This document shows, piece after piece, positions 26,288-35,467 of a stretch of DNA of 64,000 nt. Below the pieces are notes generated by a model. That model made no database searches and was not told the DNA's origin. It saw nothing but the letters and a program-made list of their open reading frames with translations. The position numbers and the translations under genes are program-made. Source of the DNA: Alphaproteobacteria bacterium PA2 (GTDB lineage Bacteria > Pseudomonadota > Alphaproteobacteria > Caulobacterales > Caulobacteraceae); NCBI GenBank assembly GCA_002256425.1, contig NKIZ01000001.1, forward strand, positions 1,647,001-1,711,000. The letters are read 5' to 3'. Position 1 is the stretch's first letter. Each line of letters opens with the position of its first letter.

Positions 26288-27915
26288 GCGGCGAAGACCC
26301 GGCCGTCCTGAACCGTCCCCCAGACCTTCACATCCTTGAGGTCCTGCGGCGCGACCTCGTAGGGGTCGTCCTCCAGAACGCAGAAGTCGGCCCGCTTGCC
26401 GCACTCGATGGAGCCGATTTCTCCGTCCAGCTTCAGGGTCCAGGCGGCCCCAAGAGTGATGGCGTGCAGGGCCTGGGCTACGGAGATCCGCTGGTGGTCG
26501 CCCAGGGTCCGCCCTTCAGCAGTGGTGCGGTTGACGGCCGCCCAGGCGGTGAACAGGGGGCTCAAGGGGGTGATCGGCGCATCAGAATGGATCGCCATGG
26601 GCACGCCGGTCTCCAGCGCCGTGCGGCAGGCGTTCATCCGTTCGGCCCGCTCTGGTCCCACCGTCATGGCCCGGTGCTGTTCGCCCCAGTAGAAGTGGTG
26701 ATTGGCGAAGAGATTGACCCCCATGCCCAGGGCTTTCATCCGCCGGAACTGGGCTGCATCCGCCAGTTGGCAGTGCTGCAGGATGAACCTGTGGTCGGGC
26801 CCGGCATGGCGCTTGAGGGCGCCTTCCAGACAGTCCAGGGCCAGGTCTGTGGCCTCGTCGCCATTGGTATGGGTATGCACCTGCACCCCCGCCGCCAGGG
26901 CCAGGGCATAGACTTCGGCCAGGGTTTCCGGCGGCGTATACCAGAGGCCGTTCGGTGCGCCATTGTAATAACCGGGCCAGCGCAGGCGGGCGGAAAATCC
27001 CTGGATCGAGCCGTCGGCCACCATCTTGATGCCCTGAAGCCTCAGCCGGTCCGTGCTGCGGGCGGCCAGGGCCAGGGCGCGCTCGACCATGGCGGCGGGC
27101 GCCAGATCCATGGCCCGCAGGGGCGCCACCAGTCGCAGGGGAAAGTCTTCCGCGCCGGCCTGGGCGGCCATGGCGTCAATGTCCTGGTCGCGCAGGGTCG
27201 CCCCCAGCTCGGTGGCCGTCGTGACCCCGGCCACCACCGCCAGACGGCCCAGATTTGAGAGGGCGAGGGGATCACCTGCCAGAAACATCTTCTGCAGGCC
27301 CACATGGCGCAGGGCCATCATCATGGCCTCGGGGCCCTTGAGTTCGCCGGAAGGCAGGCCGTCCTCGCCCAGGGGAACCCCCGGGTGATCGATCCCGGTC
27401 CGCATCAGGCCGGCCTTCTCCAGGGCCAGGGTATTCACATTGGCGATGTGGCCGCTGGCGTGCATGACGCCCACCGGCCGGTCGGCGCTGACCTGATCCA
27501 GGTCCTGGCGGGTCATCCGCGCCGCGCCGAAATAGATGGGGTCATAACCCCAGCCGCCGACAGGCTGGTCGTCAGGGGTCTCGGCCGCCTGCGCCGCGAG
27601 GGCCTCCACGACGGCGGCGGGCGACTTGCGCCCTGGGGCAACGGCGCCCTGCGGATTACGCACGTCGAAGACGCCGCAATAGACAAACCGCCAGACCCCG
27701 CCGGCCATGAGATGGCTGTGTCCTTCGATCAGCCCGGGCAGCAGGACCTTGTCGGCGAACCGCTCATCCAATTGATACTCCCCCCAACCGGTCAAATCCT
27801 CCAGCGTCCCGGCCCCCAGAATCCGCCCCGCCCTTACCGCGACGTGGGTCGCCACGGGCTGGTTGGGATTGTGGGTATGGATGCGTCGGGCGCGGTAGAT
27901 GATGATGGGGGGCAT
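26284..27915 (-). CDS. Amidohydrolase family protein (YtcJ-like, amidohydrolase 3)
   Basis: A 543-residue protein from the ATG at 27915 (MPPIIIYRARRIHTHN). The metal motif HxH is at His66 and His68 (LIEGHSHLM). The long central segment, with LRLQGIKMVADGSIQGFSARL, HTHTNGDEATDLALD and SDAPITPLSPLFTAW, is typical of the YtcJ/AepA-like group, whose members hydrolyse N-acyl or amide bonds in unknown substrates. The C-terminus GEIGSIECGKRADFCVLEDDPYEV is the usual end of the family. No signal peptide is seen. It is upstream of and translationally overlapped with the COG0523 GTPase gene, and divergent from the CocE-type hydrolase gene 190 bp away. Confidence 0.92.
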   Translation of the reverse strand: MPPIIIYRARRIHTHNPNQPVATHVAVRAGRILGAGTLEDLTGWGEYQLDERFADKVLLPGLIEGHSHLMAGGVWRFVYCGVFDVRNPQGAVAPGRKSPAAVVEALAAQAAETPDDQPVGGWGYDPIYFGAARMTRQDLDQVSADRPVGVMHASGHIANVNTLALEKAGLMRTGIDHPGVPLGEDGLPSGELKGPEAMMMALRHVGLQKMFLAGDPLALSNLGRLAVVAGVTTATELGATLRDQDIDAMAAQAGAEDFPLRLVAPLRAMDLAPAAMVERALALAARSTDRLRLQGIKMVADGSIQGFSARLRWPGYYNGAPNGLWYTPPETLAEVYALALAAGVQVHTHTNGDEATDLALDCLEGALKRHAGPDHRFILQHCQLADAAQFRRMKALGMGVNLFANHHFYWGEQHRAMTVGPERAERMNACRTALETGVPMAIHSDAPITPLSPLFTAWAAVNRTTAEGRTLGDHQRISVAQALHAITLGAAWTLKLDGEIGSIECGKRADFCVLEDDPYEVAPQDLKDVKVWGTVQDGRVFAA

Positions 27916-28104
27916 GGGCGAATCCGGCTGCAGGACTTTCACCAAGGAGCCTACAGGCGTTTGCAGAGGGCGCCGCTTCAAATTGGCCATTGCACCTGGG
28001 CCGGCCGACAAAGCTCCATCCGGCGGCGCGAGGCTGCTATGGTTTTGCGGCCGGGCCCTTTCCGGCCCTGCAATCAAGAACTCCAGCTGGAGATCCCCTT
28101 GCGT

Positions 28105-30147
28105 ATGTCCCGAAGAACAGCCCTGACCGGCGCCGTCGCCACAGCCGGTGTCGCCGCCGGCGTCACCTCGGTGGGCGCATGGGCTCTGCCGGCGCCCCGG
28201 GAGGTCGAAGTCACGGAGCATGTCTGGATCTCCATGGCCGACGGGGTCCGTTTGTCGGCCCGGCTGTTCCTGCCCAGGGGCTCTGACAAGGCGCCTGTCC
28301 CCGCCGTGCTGGAATACATCCCCTATCGCAAACGCGACGCCTATCGCGGACACGACACCGCCTGGGGCCATCAACTGGCCAGCCATGGGATCGCCTATGT
28401 CCGCCTCGATGTGCGGGGATCAGGCGACTCCGAAGGGGTGCTGGTCGATGAGTATGATGTCCCGGAGCTCAATGACGGGGGCGAGGCCATTGCCTGGATA
28501 GCGGCCCAGTCCTGGTGCTCCGGCGCTGTGGGCTTGCGCGGCATCTCCTGGGGCGGGATCAACACCCTGCAGATCGCCGCCATGCGGCCGCCGGCCCTGA
28601 AGGCGATCATGGCCCTTGGCTGCTCGGACAACCGCTACACCAATGACGCCCACTATGTGGGCGGCGCCCTGGGACATACCAACCTGCAATGGGGCATAGG
28701 TTTCAAGACGGTGATGGCCGGTCCGCCCGACCCCGCCATTGTGGGGGAGTCCTGGGAGGCCATGTGGCGCCAGCGCCTGGAGGCCACCCCCGCCATCATG
28801 GAAACCTGGCTTCGCCACCAGACCTTTGATGAATACTGGCGGCGGGGATCGGTGGCCCTCGACTGGGGGGCGATCTCCGTCCCGACCTATCTGGTGGGCG
28901 GGTGGCAGGACACCTATTCCAATCCCATCGGCCGCCTGCTGCAGAATCTGAAGGTCCCGCGAAAGGGCCTGATCGGGCCCTGGGGCCACACCTATCCCTG
29001 GGCGGCCGAGCCCATGAGCCTGGACTGGACCTTCGAAGAGGTCCGCTGGTGGCGGCATTGGCTGATGGGTGAAGCCACCGGCATCATGGACGAACCCATG
29101 CTGCGGGCCTTCATGCCCTACGCCACATGGACCCAGAGCCGCCCCGCAGAAATCCCCGGTCGCTGGATCGCCGAGGGGGCCTGGCCTTCCAGGGCCATCA
29201 AACCCAGGTCCCTGCACCTCACCCCCGCCGGACTGACCGATCGCCCTGGACCTGCCCATGTGGCGCAGATTGTCGGCGACAGGATCGTGGGGCTCACCAA
29301 GCCCGAATGGCTGGATCGCGCCCCCATCGAGCAGTCCCTGGATGACGAGAAGTCGCTCAGCTTCGAAAGTGCGGTCCTGGACCGCGACACGGAAATCCTT
29401 GGCTATCCGATGGCGCACCTGCGGATCGCCGCCGACCGTACCGTCGCCAAGGTCGCCGTGCGGATCACCGAGGTTACCGCTGACGGCAAGTCCTGGCTCG
29501 TCAGTTACGGCCTGAAAAACCTGACCCACCGCGACTCTGACACGACGCCGACGCCACTCAGGCCGGGAGAATTCTACGACCTGGACTTTCCTCTGTTCAT
29601 GGTCGGTCACAGGTTCTCGAAGGGCAGTCGCATCCGCGTGGCCATCAGCGAGAACCTCTGGCCTCTGGCCTGGCCTTCCCCGGAAATCGTCACGCTCAAG
29701 CTGGCCCTGGACCATTGTCGGGTGGACTTGCCGGTGCGTCCGCGGGAGCGGGCCGCCACGGCCTTCCCGATACCCGTCCGGCACGCCGAGCCCTCTGCTG
29801 CGCCGGCGCCTTTCGTGGTTACAGAGCCGGTATCACCTGGCCACTACCGGATCATCCTGGAGAGCCCGCCCGTCGCGAGCACCCTGGCCGATATTCAGAC
29901 CGTCGCGTCCCGAGGCCGCCGGGAGACCAGCGAAATCATCGAGGGCCAGGCCAATAGCGGCCTTTGGCGCCATGAGGCCTCCAGCTCGTGGGCGAGGGGC
30001 GACTGGGATTGCAGCCTGTCTGCGATGATCGAACTGAAATCCACGGCCACAGAATTCCTGATCACCGAATCCCTCACCGCCAGCAAGGGGCCGCAGATCA
30101 TCTTCACCCGTCAGAGCGAGGCGCGGATCCCCCGGCAGCTGGTATAG
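28105..30147 (+). CDS. CocE/NonD family alpha/beta hydrolase with Tat-type signal (X-Pro dipeptidyl-peptidase S15-like)
   Basis: From the ATG at 28105 the protein has 680 residues and begins with a twin-arginine signal (MSRRTALTGAVATAGVAAG), so export to the periplasm is expected. A TTG two codons earlier is better spaced from GGAG and is an alternative start. The catalytic triad is readable: Ser148 (GISWGG), Asp269 (GGWQDTY) and His295 (GPWGHTYPW). A C-terminal jelly-roll (about 360-570, ESAVLDRDTEILGYPMAHL, VGHRFSKGSRIRVAISENLWP) is typical of CocE and glutaryl-7-ACA acylases. It cleaves ester or amide bonds of an unknown substrate. The last 130 residues are poorly conserved by eye. Confidence 0.92.
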   Translation: MSRRTALTGAVATAGVAAGVTSVGAWALPAPREVEVTEHVWISMADGVRLSARLFLPRGSDKAPVPAVLEYIPYRKRDAYRGHDTAWGHQLASHGIAYVRLDVRGSGDSEGVLVDEYDVPELNDGGEAIAWIAAQSWCSGAVGLRGISWGGINTLQIAAMRPPALKAIMALGCSDNRYTNDAHYVGGALGHTNLQWGIGFKTVMAGPPDPAIVGESWEAMWRQRLEATPAIMETWLRHQTFDEYWRRGSVALDWGAISVPTYLVGGWQDTYSNPIGRLLQNLKVPRKGLIGPWGHTYPWAAEPMSLDWTFEEVRWWRHWLMGEATGIMDEPMLRAFMPYATWTQSRPAEIPGRWIAEGAWPSRAIKPRSLHLTPAGLTDRPGPAHVAQIVGDRIVGLTKPEWLDRAPIEQSLDDEKSLSFESAVLDRDTEILGYPMAHLRIAADRTVAKVAVRITEVTADGKSWLVSYGLKNLTHRDSDTTPTPLRPGEFYDLDFPLFMVGHRFSKGSRIRVAISENLWPLAWPSPEIVTLKLALDHCRVDLPVRPRERAATAFPIPVRHAEPSAAPAPFVVTEPVSPGHYRIILESPPVASTLADIQTVASRGRRETSEIIEGQANSGLWRHEASSSWARGDWDCSLSAMIELKSTATEFLITESLTASKGPQIIFTRQSEARIPRQLV

Positions 30148-30249
30148 CTTCCGGGCGCCGGCTCTCCGGGCCATGAAATCTGAACTCAACATCCTGCCGG
30201 GTCTCTGACATAAGCGCGAAACGCGCTTCGCCCTGGGAGGGGAAAGATC

Positions 30250-31482
30250 ATGACCGCCCCGTCCGCCGCCGGCAGCAACCCCAAGTCCGGCATCGCCGTC
30301 ATGACCGTCGCCCTTTGCTGGCTTGTGGCCATTTGCGAGGGCATGGATCTCCAGGCGGCTGGCGTTGTCGCCGCCAAGCTGGCGTCGGCCTTCAAGCTGG
30401 GGCCGGGGCCCATGGGGTGGTTTTTCAGCGCCAGTACGGCGGGGCTGCTGATCGGCGCGGTGATCGGCGGTCGCCTTGCTGACCACTTTGGACGCAAACG
30501 GGTGCTGATCGGCTCTGTGGTGGTGTTTGGCCTACTGACGGCGGCGACAGCCATGTCCACCACCTTTCCGGTGCTGCTGACCACGCGTTTCCTCACGGGC
30601 CTTGGCCTCGGCGGCGCCCTGCCCAACCTTATCGCCCTGGTGGCCGAAGGCTCGGATCCCCGGCAGAAGAACCTGGCGGTCTCCATCATGTATTCGGGCA
30701 TGCCCCTTGGCGGCGCCCTGGTCAGCCTGATCACCCTGGCTCCGGGCTTCGGGGCAAGCTGGACGTCGGTCTTCTATGTTGCCGGGATCGCGCCCCTGGT
30801 GGTTGTTCCGCTGCTGATCCGCTTTTTGCCGGAATCGCGCCAGTTCCTCGAGGTTCGCGAGACAAAGGCCCCCCGATCGACCTTCATCTCGGCCCTGTTT
30901 CATCAAGGCCGCGCCGCACCAACCCTGTTCCTGTGGGCCAGTTTCTTCTGTACCCTGCTGGTCCTCTATCTGCTGCTCAACTGGCTGCCGACCCTGCTGG
31001 TGTCCAGGGGACTGACCAAGCCCGAGGCGGCCAGGGTCCAGCTCTTCTTCAACCTGATCGGCGCCTTTGCAGCCATGGCGGCCGGCTGGGCCATTGATAC
31101 ACGCTACAGGCTGCTGGGCATTGTGGTGACCTTCCTGTCCCTGGGCGCTGGTCTGTTGCTGCTGATCGTCGTGCCGACCTCGCCGGGCTCGGCCCTGCTG
31201 ATTGGCAGCCTGCTGGGCGCAGCGGCCCTGGCCTCCCAGAGCATACTCTACGCCGTAGCGCCGGACTGTTATCCGACCGAGGTTCGGGGGCGCGGCGTCG
31301 GCGCAGCGGTCAGCGCCGGCCGGTTCGGCTCCATTGCCGGACCGATTGTCGCCGCCCAGCTTCTGGTGGGCGGCCGCAGTCCAGCCGATGTCCTGCAGGC
31401 CATGCTGCCTCTGGTGGCCGTCGGCTTCACCTGCACCCTGCTGCTGGGCTGGGCCCGCGGGCGACAGGCGAATTCACTCTAG
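30250..31482 (+). CDS. MFS transporter, aromatic acid:H+ symporter type
   Basis: A 410-residue protein with twelve membrane segments. The loop motif GGRLADHFGRKRVLIGS (about 76-92) is the MFS signature between helices 2 and 3, and the early CEGMDLQAAGVVAAKL, with an acidic residue in helix 1, is typical of the AAHS family (PcaK, BenK, MhpT). The end of the protein (DCYPTEVRGRGVGAAVSAGRFGSIAGP) also matches AAHS and metabolite:H+ symporters. It should import an aromatic or other organic acid. The ribosome binding site GGGAGGGG is strong. No aromatic catabolic gene is next to it; the nearest meta-pathway genes are 30 kb away. Confidence 0.9.
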   Translation: MTAPSAAGSNPKSGIAVMTVALCWLVAICEGMDLQAAGVVAAKLASAFKLGPGPMGWFFSASTAGLLIGAVIGGRLADHFGRKRVLIGSVVVFGLLTAATAMSTTFPVLLTTRFLTGLGLGGALPNLIALVAEGSDPRQKNLAVSIMYSGMPLGGALVSLITLAPGFGASWTSVFYVAGIAPLVVVPLLIRFLPESRQFLEVRETKAPRSTFISALFHQGRAAPTLFLWASFFCTLLVLYLLLNWLPTLLVSRGLTKPEAARVQLFFNLIGAFAAMAAGWAIDTRYRLLGIVVTFLSLGAGLLLLIVVPTSPGSALLIGSLLGAAALASQSILYAVAPDCYPTEVRGRGVGAAVSAGRFGSIAGPIVAAQLLVGGRSPADVLQAMLPLVAVGFTCTLLLGWARGRQANSL

Positions 31483-31529
31483 GCCTGTCGGCCATAAACC
31501 TGCGTCGGCCCAGGGGGCAGAACGACCCG

Positions 31530-32372
31530 TCAGCGCGGCTTGACGAAGCGTAGGGTCATCCTGTCGCTCTCGCCGATGGCGTCGTACTTGCTGCGGTCGA
31601 AGGCCGGATCAGCAGAACGTCCACCAGCCGCCGTCCAGCGGGATGGCGGCAGGGTCCAGACGCCGAAGGGGTGGTCCTTGGTGTCCTTGGGATTGGCGTT
31701 GGCCTCAGAAGATCCAGCCAGTTTGAACCCTGCCTTTATGGCGGCGTCCACCACAATCTGGGTGGCGACATAGCCATCGCGGGCGTCGCCGGTCTGGGGG
31801 CGGGGATCAGCACGATGTTCTTCCACCGCCAACACGCCGCCCGGCTTCAGCACGGCATAGAAATCGGCCAGAGACTTGTCCAGCACGCCCGGCTGCCACA
31901 TCCAGTTGTGGATGTTCCTGGCGGTTATCACCATGTCGGCCGAGCCCGGAGCCCCCAGAGGCTTGGAGGCCGGTCCGAAGTTGACGAAGCCGACCTTCCC
32001 GAACCTGGTCTCATCGGCGTACCTGGCCTCAAAGGCAGCCCTGCCCTTGCGCGCGGCCTCCGACAGCTTGGGATTGTCCAGATCAGCCGCACTGGCGATA
32101 TAGGCGCCCTTGGTAGCCTTTGCGTATGGGGCGAGGATTTCGGTCCAGTAGCCGCTGCCGGGTGAGATCTCGATGATGGTCTGACGCGGCTTGACCCCCC
32201 AGAAGGACAGGGTTTCCAACGGATGGCGGGCGCCGTCCCGGGCAGTATTCTCGGCTGAGCGCACCGGTCCGGCGATGGCGGCCTCCAGGGCGCGATCGGC
32301 CTTGGCCTGGGCGGCCGGCGCCACCATCAGGGCGGCAAGGGCGGTCAGGAGGGTCAGGGCGCGGTGCGACAT
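31530..32372 (-). CDS. Exported class I SAM-dependent methyltransferase-like protein (COG4798)
   Basis: A 280-residue protein with a signal peptide (MSHRALTLLTALAALMVAPAAQA, cleavage near residue 23) and a Rossmann-type methyltransferase core. Motif I is read as IIEISPGSGYWTEILAPYA, and ADMVITARNIHNWMW resembles motif IV of the COG4798 group. Sequences of this group often carry a signal peptide, which is puzzling because SAM is cytoplasmic. Substrate and reaction are unknown. It converges on the MFS gene with a 47-bp gap. The export prediction is from sequence; the methyltransferase name is by family only. Confidence 0.82.
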   Translation of the reverse strand: MSHRALTLLTALAALMVAPAAQAKADRALEAAIAGPVRSAENTARDGARHPLETLSFWGVKPRQTIIEISPGSGYWTEILAPYAKATKGAYIASAADLDNPKLSEAARKGRAAFEARYADETRFGKVGFVNFGPASKPLGAPGSADMVITARNIHNWMWQPGVLDKSLADFYAVLKPGGVLAVEEHRADPRPQTGDARDGYVATQIVVDAAIKAGFKLAGSSEANANPKDTKDHPFGVWTLPPSRWTAAGGRSADPAFDRSKYDAIGESDRMTLRFVKPR

Positions 32373-32679
32373 CGAGGCTGGCTTTCAATGGGTTTCAGGA
32401 CCGTATGAACGTGGGGGGCGACCTCGACTTCGCAAGGGGGGCAATGACAATTGTGCCAAACCTTCGGTTATGAACCCACGCGGACAGGCCCCGCCAGCGA
32501 AGAGGAGGCGCTGGATGTCCGGGCCTTCCAGGCGGGGCGAGCGCGAACTCCAGCGCCGGTACCAACTTGCCGACTATGTGGTGGTCAATGAGGCCAAGCT
32601 TCTGGACGGTCTGCAACCAATCCCCCACGGGCGGCCAGCATGTCTTCTGATGTATGCCGAAGGCTGTGTCGTTTCCCGA
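32373..32679. other. Intergenic region between methyltransferase and amidohydrolase genes
   Basis: About 307 bp with no gene I can support. The plus strand is open through 32469-32690 (beginning MNPRGQAPPAKRRR) but continues antisense into the amidohydrolase gene and resembles nothing I know. It may be a decayed gene. Promoter elements for the methyltransferase gene should lie in its left part. Confidence 0.35.
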
Positions 32680-33561
32680 CTATCCCCTGCAACTTCCGTA
32701 GAGACGCTCGGTGTTGGCGTAGGCGATGGCGTTGCGGACAGCCTCGGGCAGGGGAGCCAGCGCTTTGCGTCCAGTGGCGATCAGGTCGTCCATGATGGTG
32801 TAACGGGGGCCGAAGGAGTTGATGTCCATGGCGAAGAGGAAGCGGTCCGGGTGGCGGGTCATCACCGCGCGCCAGTCCGGCGGGATCTCCCCGTCCTTGG
32901 TGAGGATGGACAGATCCAGCCCGTTGTTGCGCCAGGGCAGGGACCCCACCGCATCGAAGCGGATGGAAAGGTCGGTATACATGTTGGGGTGGGCGTCCAG
33001 CAGGCGGCTGATCACTTGGGGCCCGGCAGTCCAACCCAGGTGAGCCAGGACGAAGCGGGCTTTCGGGTGTGCGGTCATGGCCTTTTCCAGGGTCTCGGTC
33101 GCCCCGGCCCTGGCCAGATCGAAGTGGAGGTTGATGGGCGTGCCCTGGACCTCGGCGGCGGCATAGACGGCGTCCAGGTCAGGCGAGTCGCTGAAGACGA
33201 AACCGGGGATTTCACCAAAGCCGCAGACTCTTCCCGCGGCCCTCTCCCTTGCCATTTTCGGTCCCGTGTCCCTGTCCAGCTGCAAGCCCTTGACCGTTGG
33301 CCGGGCCACGCCGAGGGAGGGGATGACGAAGCCGGGATGGGCGGCCGCCAGCTTGCGCAGGCTGTCGACGTCCACGTGCATCAGCACCACCCGCGATAAG
33401 CCGGCCTTCTGCAGGCGGGCGATTTCATCCTCGGGGTCCAGGTTTTCGACCATGACATGGGTGTGGGCGTCCACCAGTCGAAGGGGCGCTGCAGGCTGTG
33501 CCAGGGCGGACGAGATCAGTGTGGAGGCGAGGGCGGCTGAAACCAGAAGGCGCCCGATCAT
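32680..33561 (-). CDS. Exported amidohydrolase-2 family protein
   Basis: A 293-residue protein with a signal peptide (MIGRLLVSAALASTLISSALA, cleavage near residue 21) and a TIM-barrel amidohydrolase fold. The metal-binding strand is LVDAHTHVMVEN; RFVLAHLGWTAGP and a late DINSF segment supply the other expected ligands. Amidohydrolase-2 members include decarboxylases and lactonases such as 2-pyrone-4,6-dicarboxylate hydrolase, so a lactone or aromatic acid is a possible substrate. Its start overlaps the stop of the sugar isomerase-like gene (ATGA, 33558-33561), making it the last gene of the operon that begins with the dienelactone hydrolase. The operon is probably under the LacI-type operator at 35430. 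Confidence 0.86.
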   Translation of the reverse strand: MIGRLLVSAALASTLISSALAQPAAPLRLVDAHTHVMVENLDPEDEIARLQKAGLSRVVLMHVDVDSLRKLAAAHPGFVIPSLGVARPTVKGLQLDRDTGPKMARERAAGRVCGFGEIPGFVFSDSPDLDAVYAAAEVQGTPINLHFDLARAGATETLEKAMTAHPKARFVLAHLGWTAGPQVISRLLDAHPNMYTDLSIRFDAVGSLPWRNNGLDLSILTKDGEIPPDWRAVMTRHPDRFLFAMDINSFGPRYTIMDDLIATGRKALAPLPEAVRNAIAYANTERLYGSCRG

Positions 33562-34475
33562 CTCATTTCCTCCGAAATCATCTGCATGAACGACCGGACG
33601 GCCCGTGCAGTATCAGCGGGCGCGGGGGTGGCGAAAAGTTCGATGGAATAGATACCCTTGAAGCCCGCCCTTTCAGCCTCACGCACCAGGCGCCTTACGT
33701 CAAAGCTGGGGTGGCGATAGTCGGCCTCATCGAAGATCTCGCCCTTGGCGGACACCATGTGCACATAGGGCATGGCCGACAGGATTTCCGCATAGCGATC
33801 GCCGGGCGGAGACCAGGAGCCCCAGTCGATCTCGATGCGGCAATGGTCATGATCCACCGCGCGGACCATGGCGATCAGGTCGGAAATGCGCGCGGTCTGG
33901 CCGCCATGGTTCTCGAGCTGCACATAGAGACCGATTGCCCGGCCGTAGTCTGCGGCGGCGCGGAGCACCTCTATGGCTGAGGGCACATCAACGGGGTCTT
34001 GCCTACGACTGACATTGACCCGGATCGATGTCGCCCCCAGGGCCTTGCCCTTGTCGAGCCAGACCTTGCAAGCGGCTATGGCGGCGGTCCGGGCGGCGGG
34101 ATCGGCGGGCCCCAGATTAGGCAGGTCCTCAACCTCGACGTTTACGATGGCGACGCCGGCCTTGTCGGCTGCTGAGCGGACGGCGTGGCAGGCCTCAAAC
34201 GTCGCACCGCCGGGACCAAATTGCTGGTCCCACAATTCCACATGTCGCAGGCCGAAGGTCTGGCGGACAAAGGCCGGAAAGCTTTCATGTGAGAGGCGCG
34301 GGCTCGCGGTCGCCACGGCGTACCGCCCATCATAGTTGGCCCTGTAGCTCGAGCTGCTGAGGGCCAGACGCTCCAGCTTGCGCCGGGGAATCTTCAGGTC
34401 TTCGGCGGCGGCGAACGCGTCGGCGGGTAACCCCAGGATGATACCGGCGCCGGCCAGGAAGGATCGACGACGCAT
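33558..34475 (-). CDS. Exported sugar phosphate isomerase/epimerase-like TIM-barrel protein
   Basis: Start at the ATG at 34475, overlapping the dienelactone hydrolase stop (ATGA); 305 residues. It opens with a Tat-type signal (MRRRSFLAGAGIILGLPADAFA) and continues as a xylose-isomerase-like barrel. Metal ligands are suggested by Glu in YVQLENHGG, Asp in IEIDWGSW, His in VHMVSAKGE and Glu in YSIELFATP. This fold includes isomerases, epimerases, and subunits of C-glycoside-cleaving enzymes. Because a twin-arginine signal would send it to the periplasm, a free or oxidised sugar is a more likely substrate than a sugar phosphate. It is translated between two other exported hydrolases in one operon. 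Confidence 0.87.
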   Translation of the reverse strand: MRRRSFLAGAGIILGLPADAFAAAEDLKIPRRKLERLALSSSSYRANYDGRYAVATASPRLSHESFPAFVRQTFGLRHVELWDQQFGPGGATFEACHAVRSAADKAGVAIVNVEVEDLPNLGPADPAARTAAIAACKVWLDKGKALGATSIRVNVSRRQDPVDVPSAIEVLRAAADYGRAIGLYVQLENHGGQTARISDLIAMVRAVDHDHCRIEIDWGSWSPPGDRYAEILSAMPYVHMVSAKGEIFDEADYRHPSFDVRRLVREAERAGFKGIYSIELFATPAPADTARAVRSFMQMISEEMR

Positions 34476-35383
34476 CAGGTGCGCGTATGGGTGTTGAACC
34501 ACTCAATCATCCGGGCCCAGGCCTGGGGCGCGGTCACCTTGTTGTAGCGTTCTGGAGTCGCGTCATTGAAGAAGCCATGGACAGAGTTTGGCCAGAGGTG
34601 GCCCTCATGGCGGATGTTGTTCTTCTTCAGCTCGGCCTCCTGGGCCGGATAGCCCGCAGCCAGGCCGGAATCCAGGGCGCCGTGGTTGATCAGGATGGCC
34701 GCCTTGATCTTGGGGACCTCCGCGGGCGGCGTCGGGGCGCCATAGAAGGGCGCGGCCGCTGCAAGGTCATCGCCCAGGATGGCCGCCAGGGCGTTGGAGG
34801 CTCCGCCGCCATAGCAGAAGCCGGTGGCGGCGATCTTGCCCGTGCAGTCCGGACGCGCCTTCAGCCAGCGGGCTGCAGCCACAAGGTCAGCGGTCATCTT
34901 TGTTCTGTCGATCCTGGCGAACATCTGGCCGCCCTTGTAGTCGTCGCCCGGATATCCCCCCAGGGAGGTCAGGGTGTCCGGGGCAAAGGCCATGAAGTTC
35001 TCCAGGGCGAACCGGCGGGCGACATCCTCGGTATGGGGGTTGAGGCCACGATTTTCATGGATGACGATCACGCCGGGCAATCTGGCCGGGGTGGCGCTAC
35101 GGGTGTCGGCGCTGTTGGGGCGGACAAGGTAACCCCGGATCGAACCATTCCCGTCAGGAGAGGGGATGGTCACATAGGAGGCCCGGATGCGCTCATCATC
35201 CTTCGCAATTTGCTGGCCCAGGGCGTAGTCGGGCATGAGGGCATTGATGATGGTCGCCGTGGTCAGTCCCGCAGCCGCATGCCTGGCCACCCCGGAGACA
35301 AAGGCACGGCGACTGATCTCGCCGTGCATGAAGCGGGTATAGAGATCCACCGCCTCGGCTGGAATCTTGCGACCTTCAGTCAT
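34475..35383 (-). CDS. Dienelactone hydrolase family protein with Tat-like N-terminus
   Basis: I start at the ATG at 35383 (MTEGRKIPAEAVDLY), preceded by the strong site GGGAGGATGTC; 302 residues. Residues 24-58 hold a twin-arginine-like segment (ISRRAFVSGVARHAAAGLTTATI). The alpha/beta hydrolase triad of dienelactone hydrolases is complete: Cys190 (ATGFCYGGG), Asp238 and His269 (SVHGFFND). The late position of the RR motif is usual for the YghX-like subgroup. It hydrolyses a lactone or ester. It is the first gene of the operon dienelactone hydrolase - isomerase-like - amidohydrolase, divergent from a cupin gene, with a LacI-type operator in the 84-bp gap. Confidence 0.92.
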   Translation of the reverse strand: MTEGRKIPAEAVDLYTRFMHGEISRRAFVSGVARHAAAGLTTATIINALMPDYALGQQIAKDDERIRASYVTIPSPDGNGSIRGYLVRPNSADTRSATPARLPGVIVIHENRGLNPHTEDVARRFALENFMAFAPDTLTSLGGYPGDDYKGGQMFARIDRTKMTADLVAAARWLKARPDCTGKIAATGFCYGGGASNALAAILGDDLAAAAPFYGAPTPPAEVPKIKAAILINHGALDSGLAAGYPAQEAELKKNNIRHEGHLWPNSVHGFFNDATPERYNKVTAPQAWARMIEWFNTHTRT

Positions 35384-35429
35384 GACATCCTCCCTTTTAT
35401 TGTCGACGCAGTGAATTTCTGCAAAGCTA

Positions 35430-35445
35430 ATGAAATCGTTTGCAT
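35430..35445. promoter_or_regulatory. LacI-type operator A (ATGAAATCGTTTGCAT)
   Basis: This 16-bp site contains TGAAATCGTTTGCA, a full match to the LacI-family consensus TGNAANCGNTTNCA. It lies in the 84-bp gap between the dienelactone hydrolase operon and the divergent cupin gene and could control both. It differs by one base from operator B at 40444. The likely binding protein is the LacI regulator encoded at 49930-50949. Confidence 0.72.
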
Positions 35446-35467
35446 AATCAAGTGGACAGTCACAGGC

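Noticed and set aside
28420-29784. Minus-strand open frame of 454 codons
   Set aside because: It is antisense to the CocE-type hydrolase, which has an intact catalytic triad.
32469-32690. Plus-strand gene beginning MNPRGQAPP
   Set aside because: No stop before it runs antisense through the amidohydrolase gene, no good ribosome binding site, and no similarity I can recognise.
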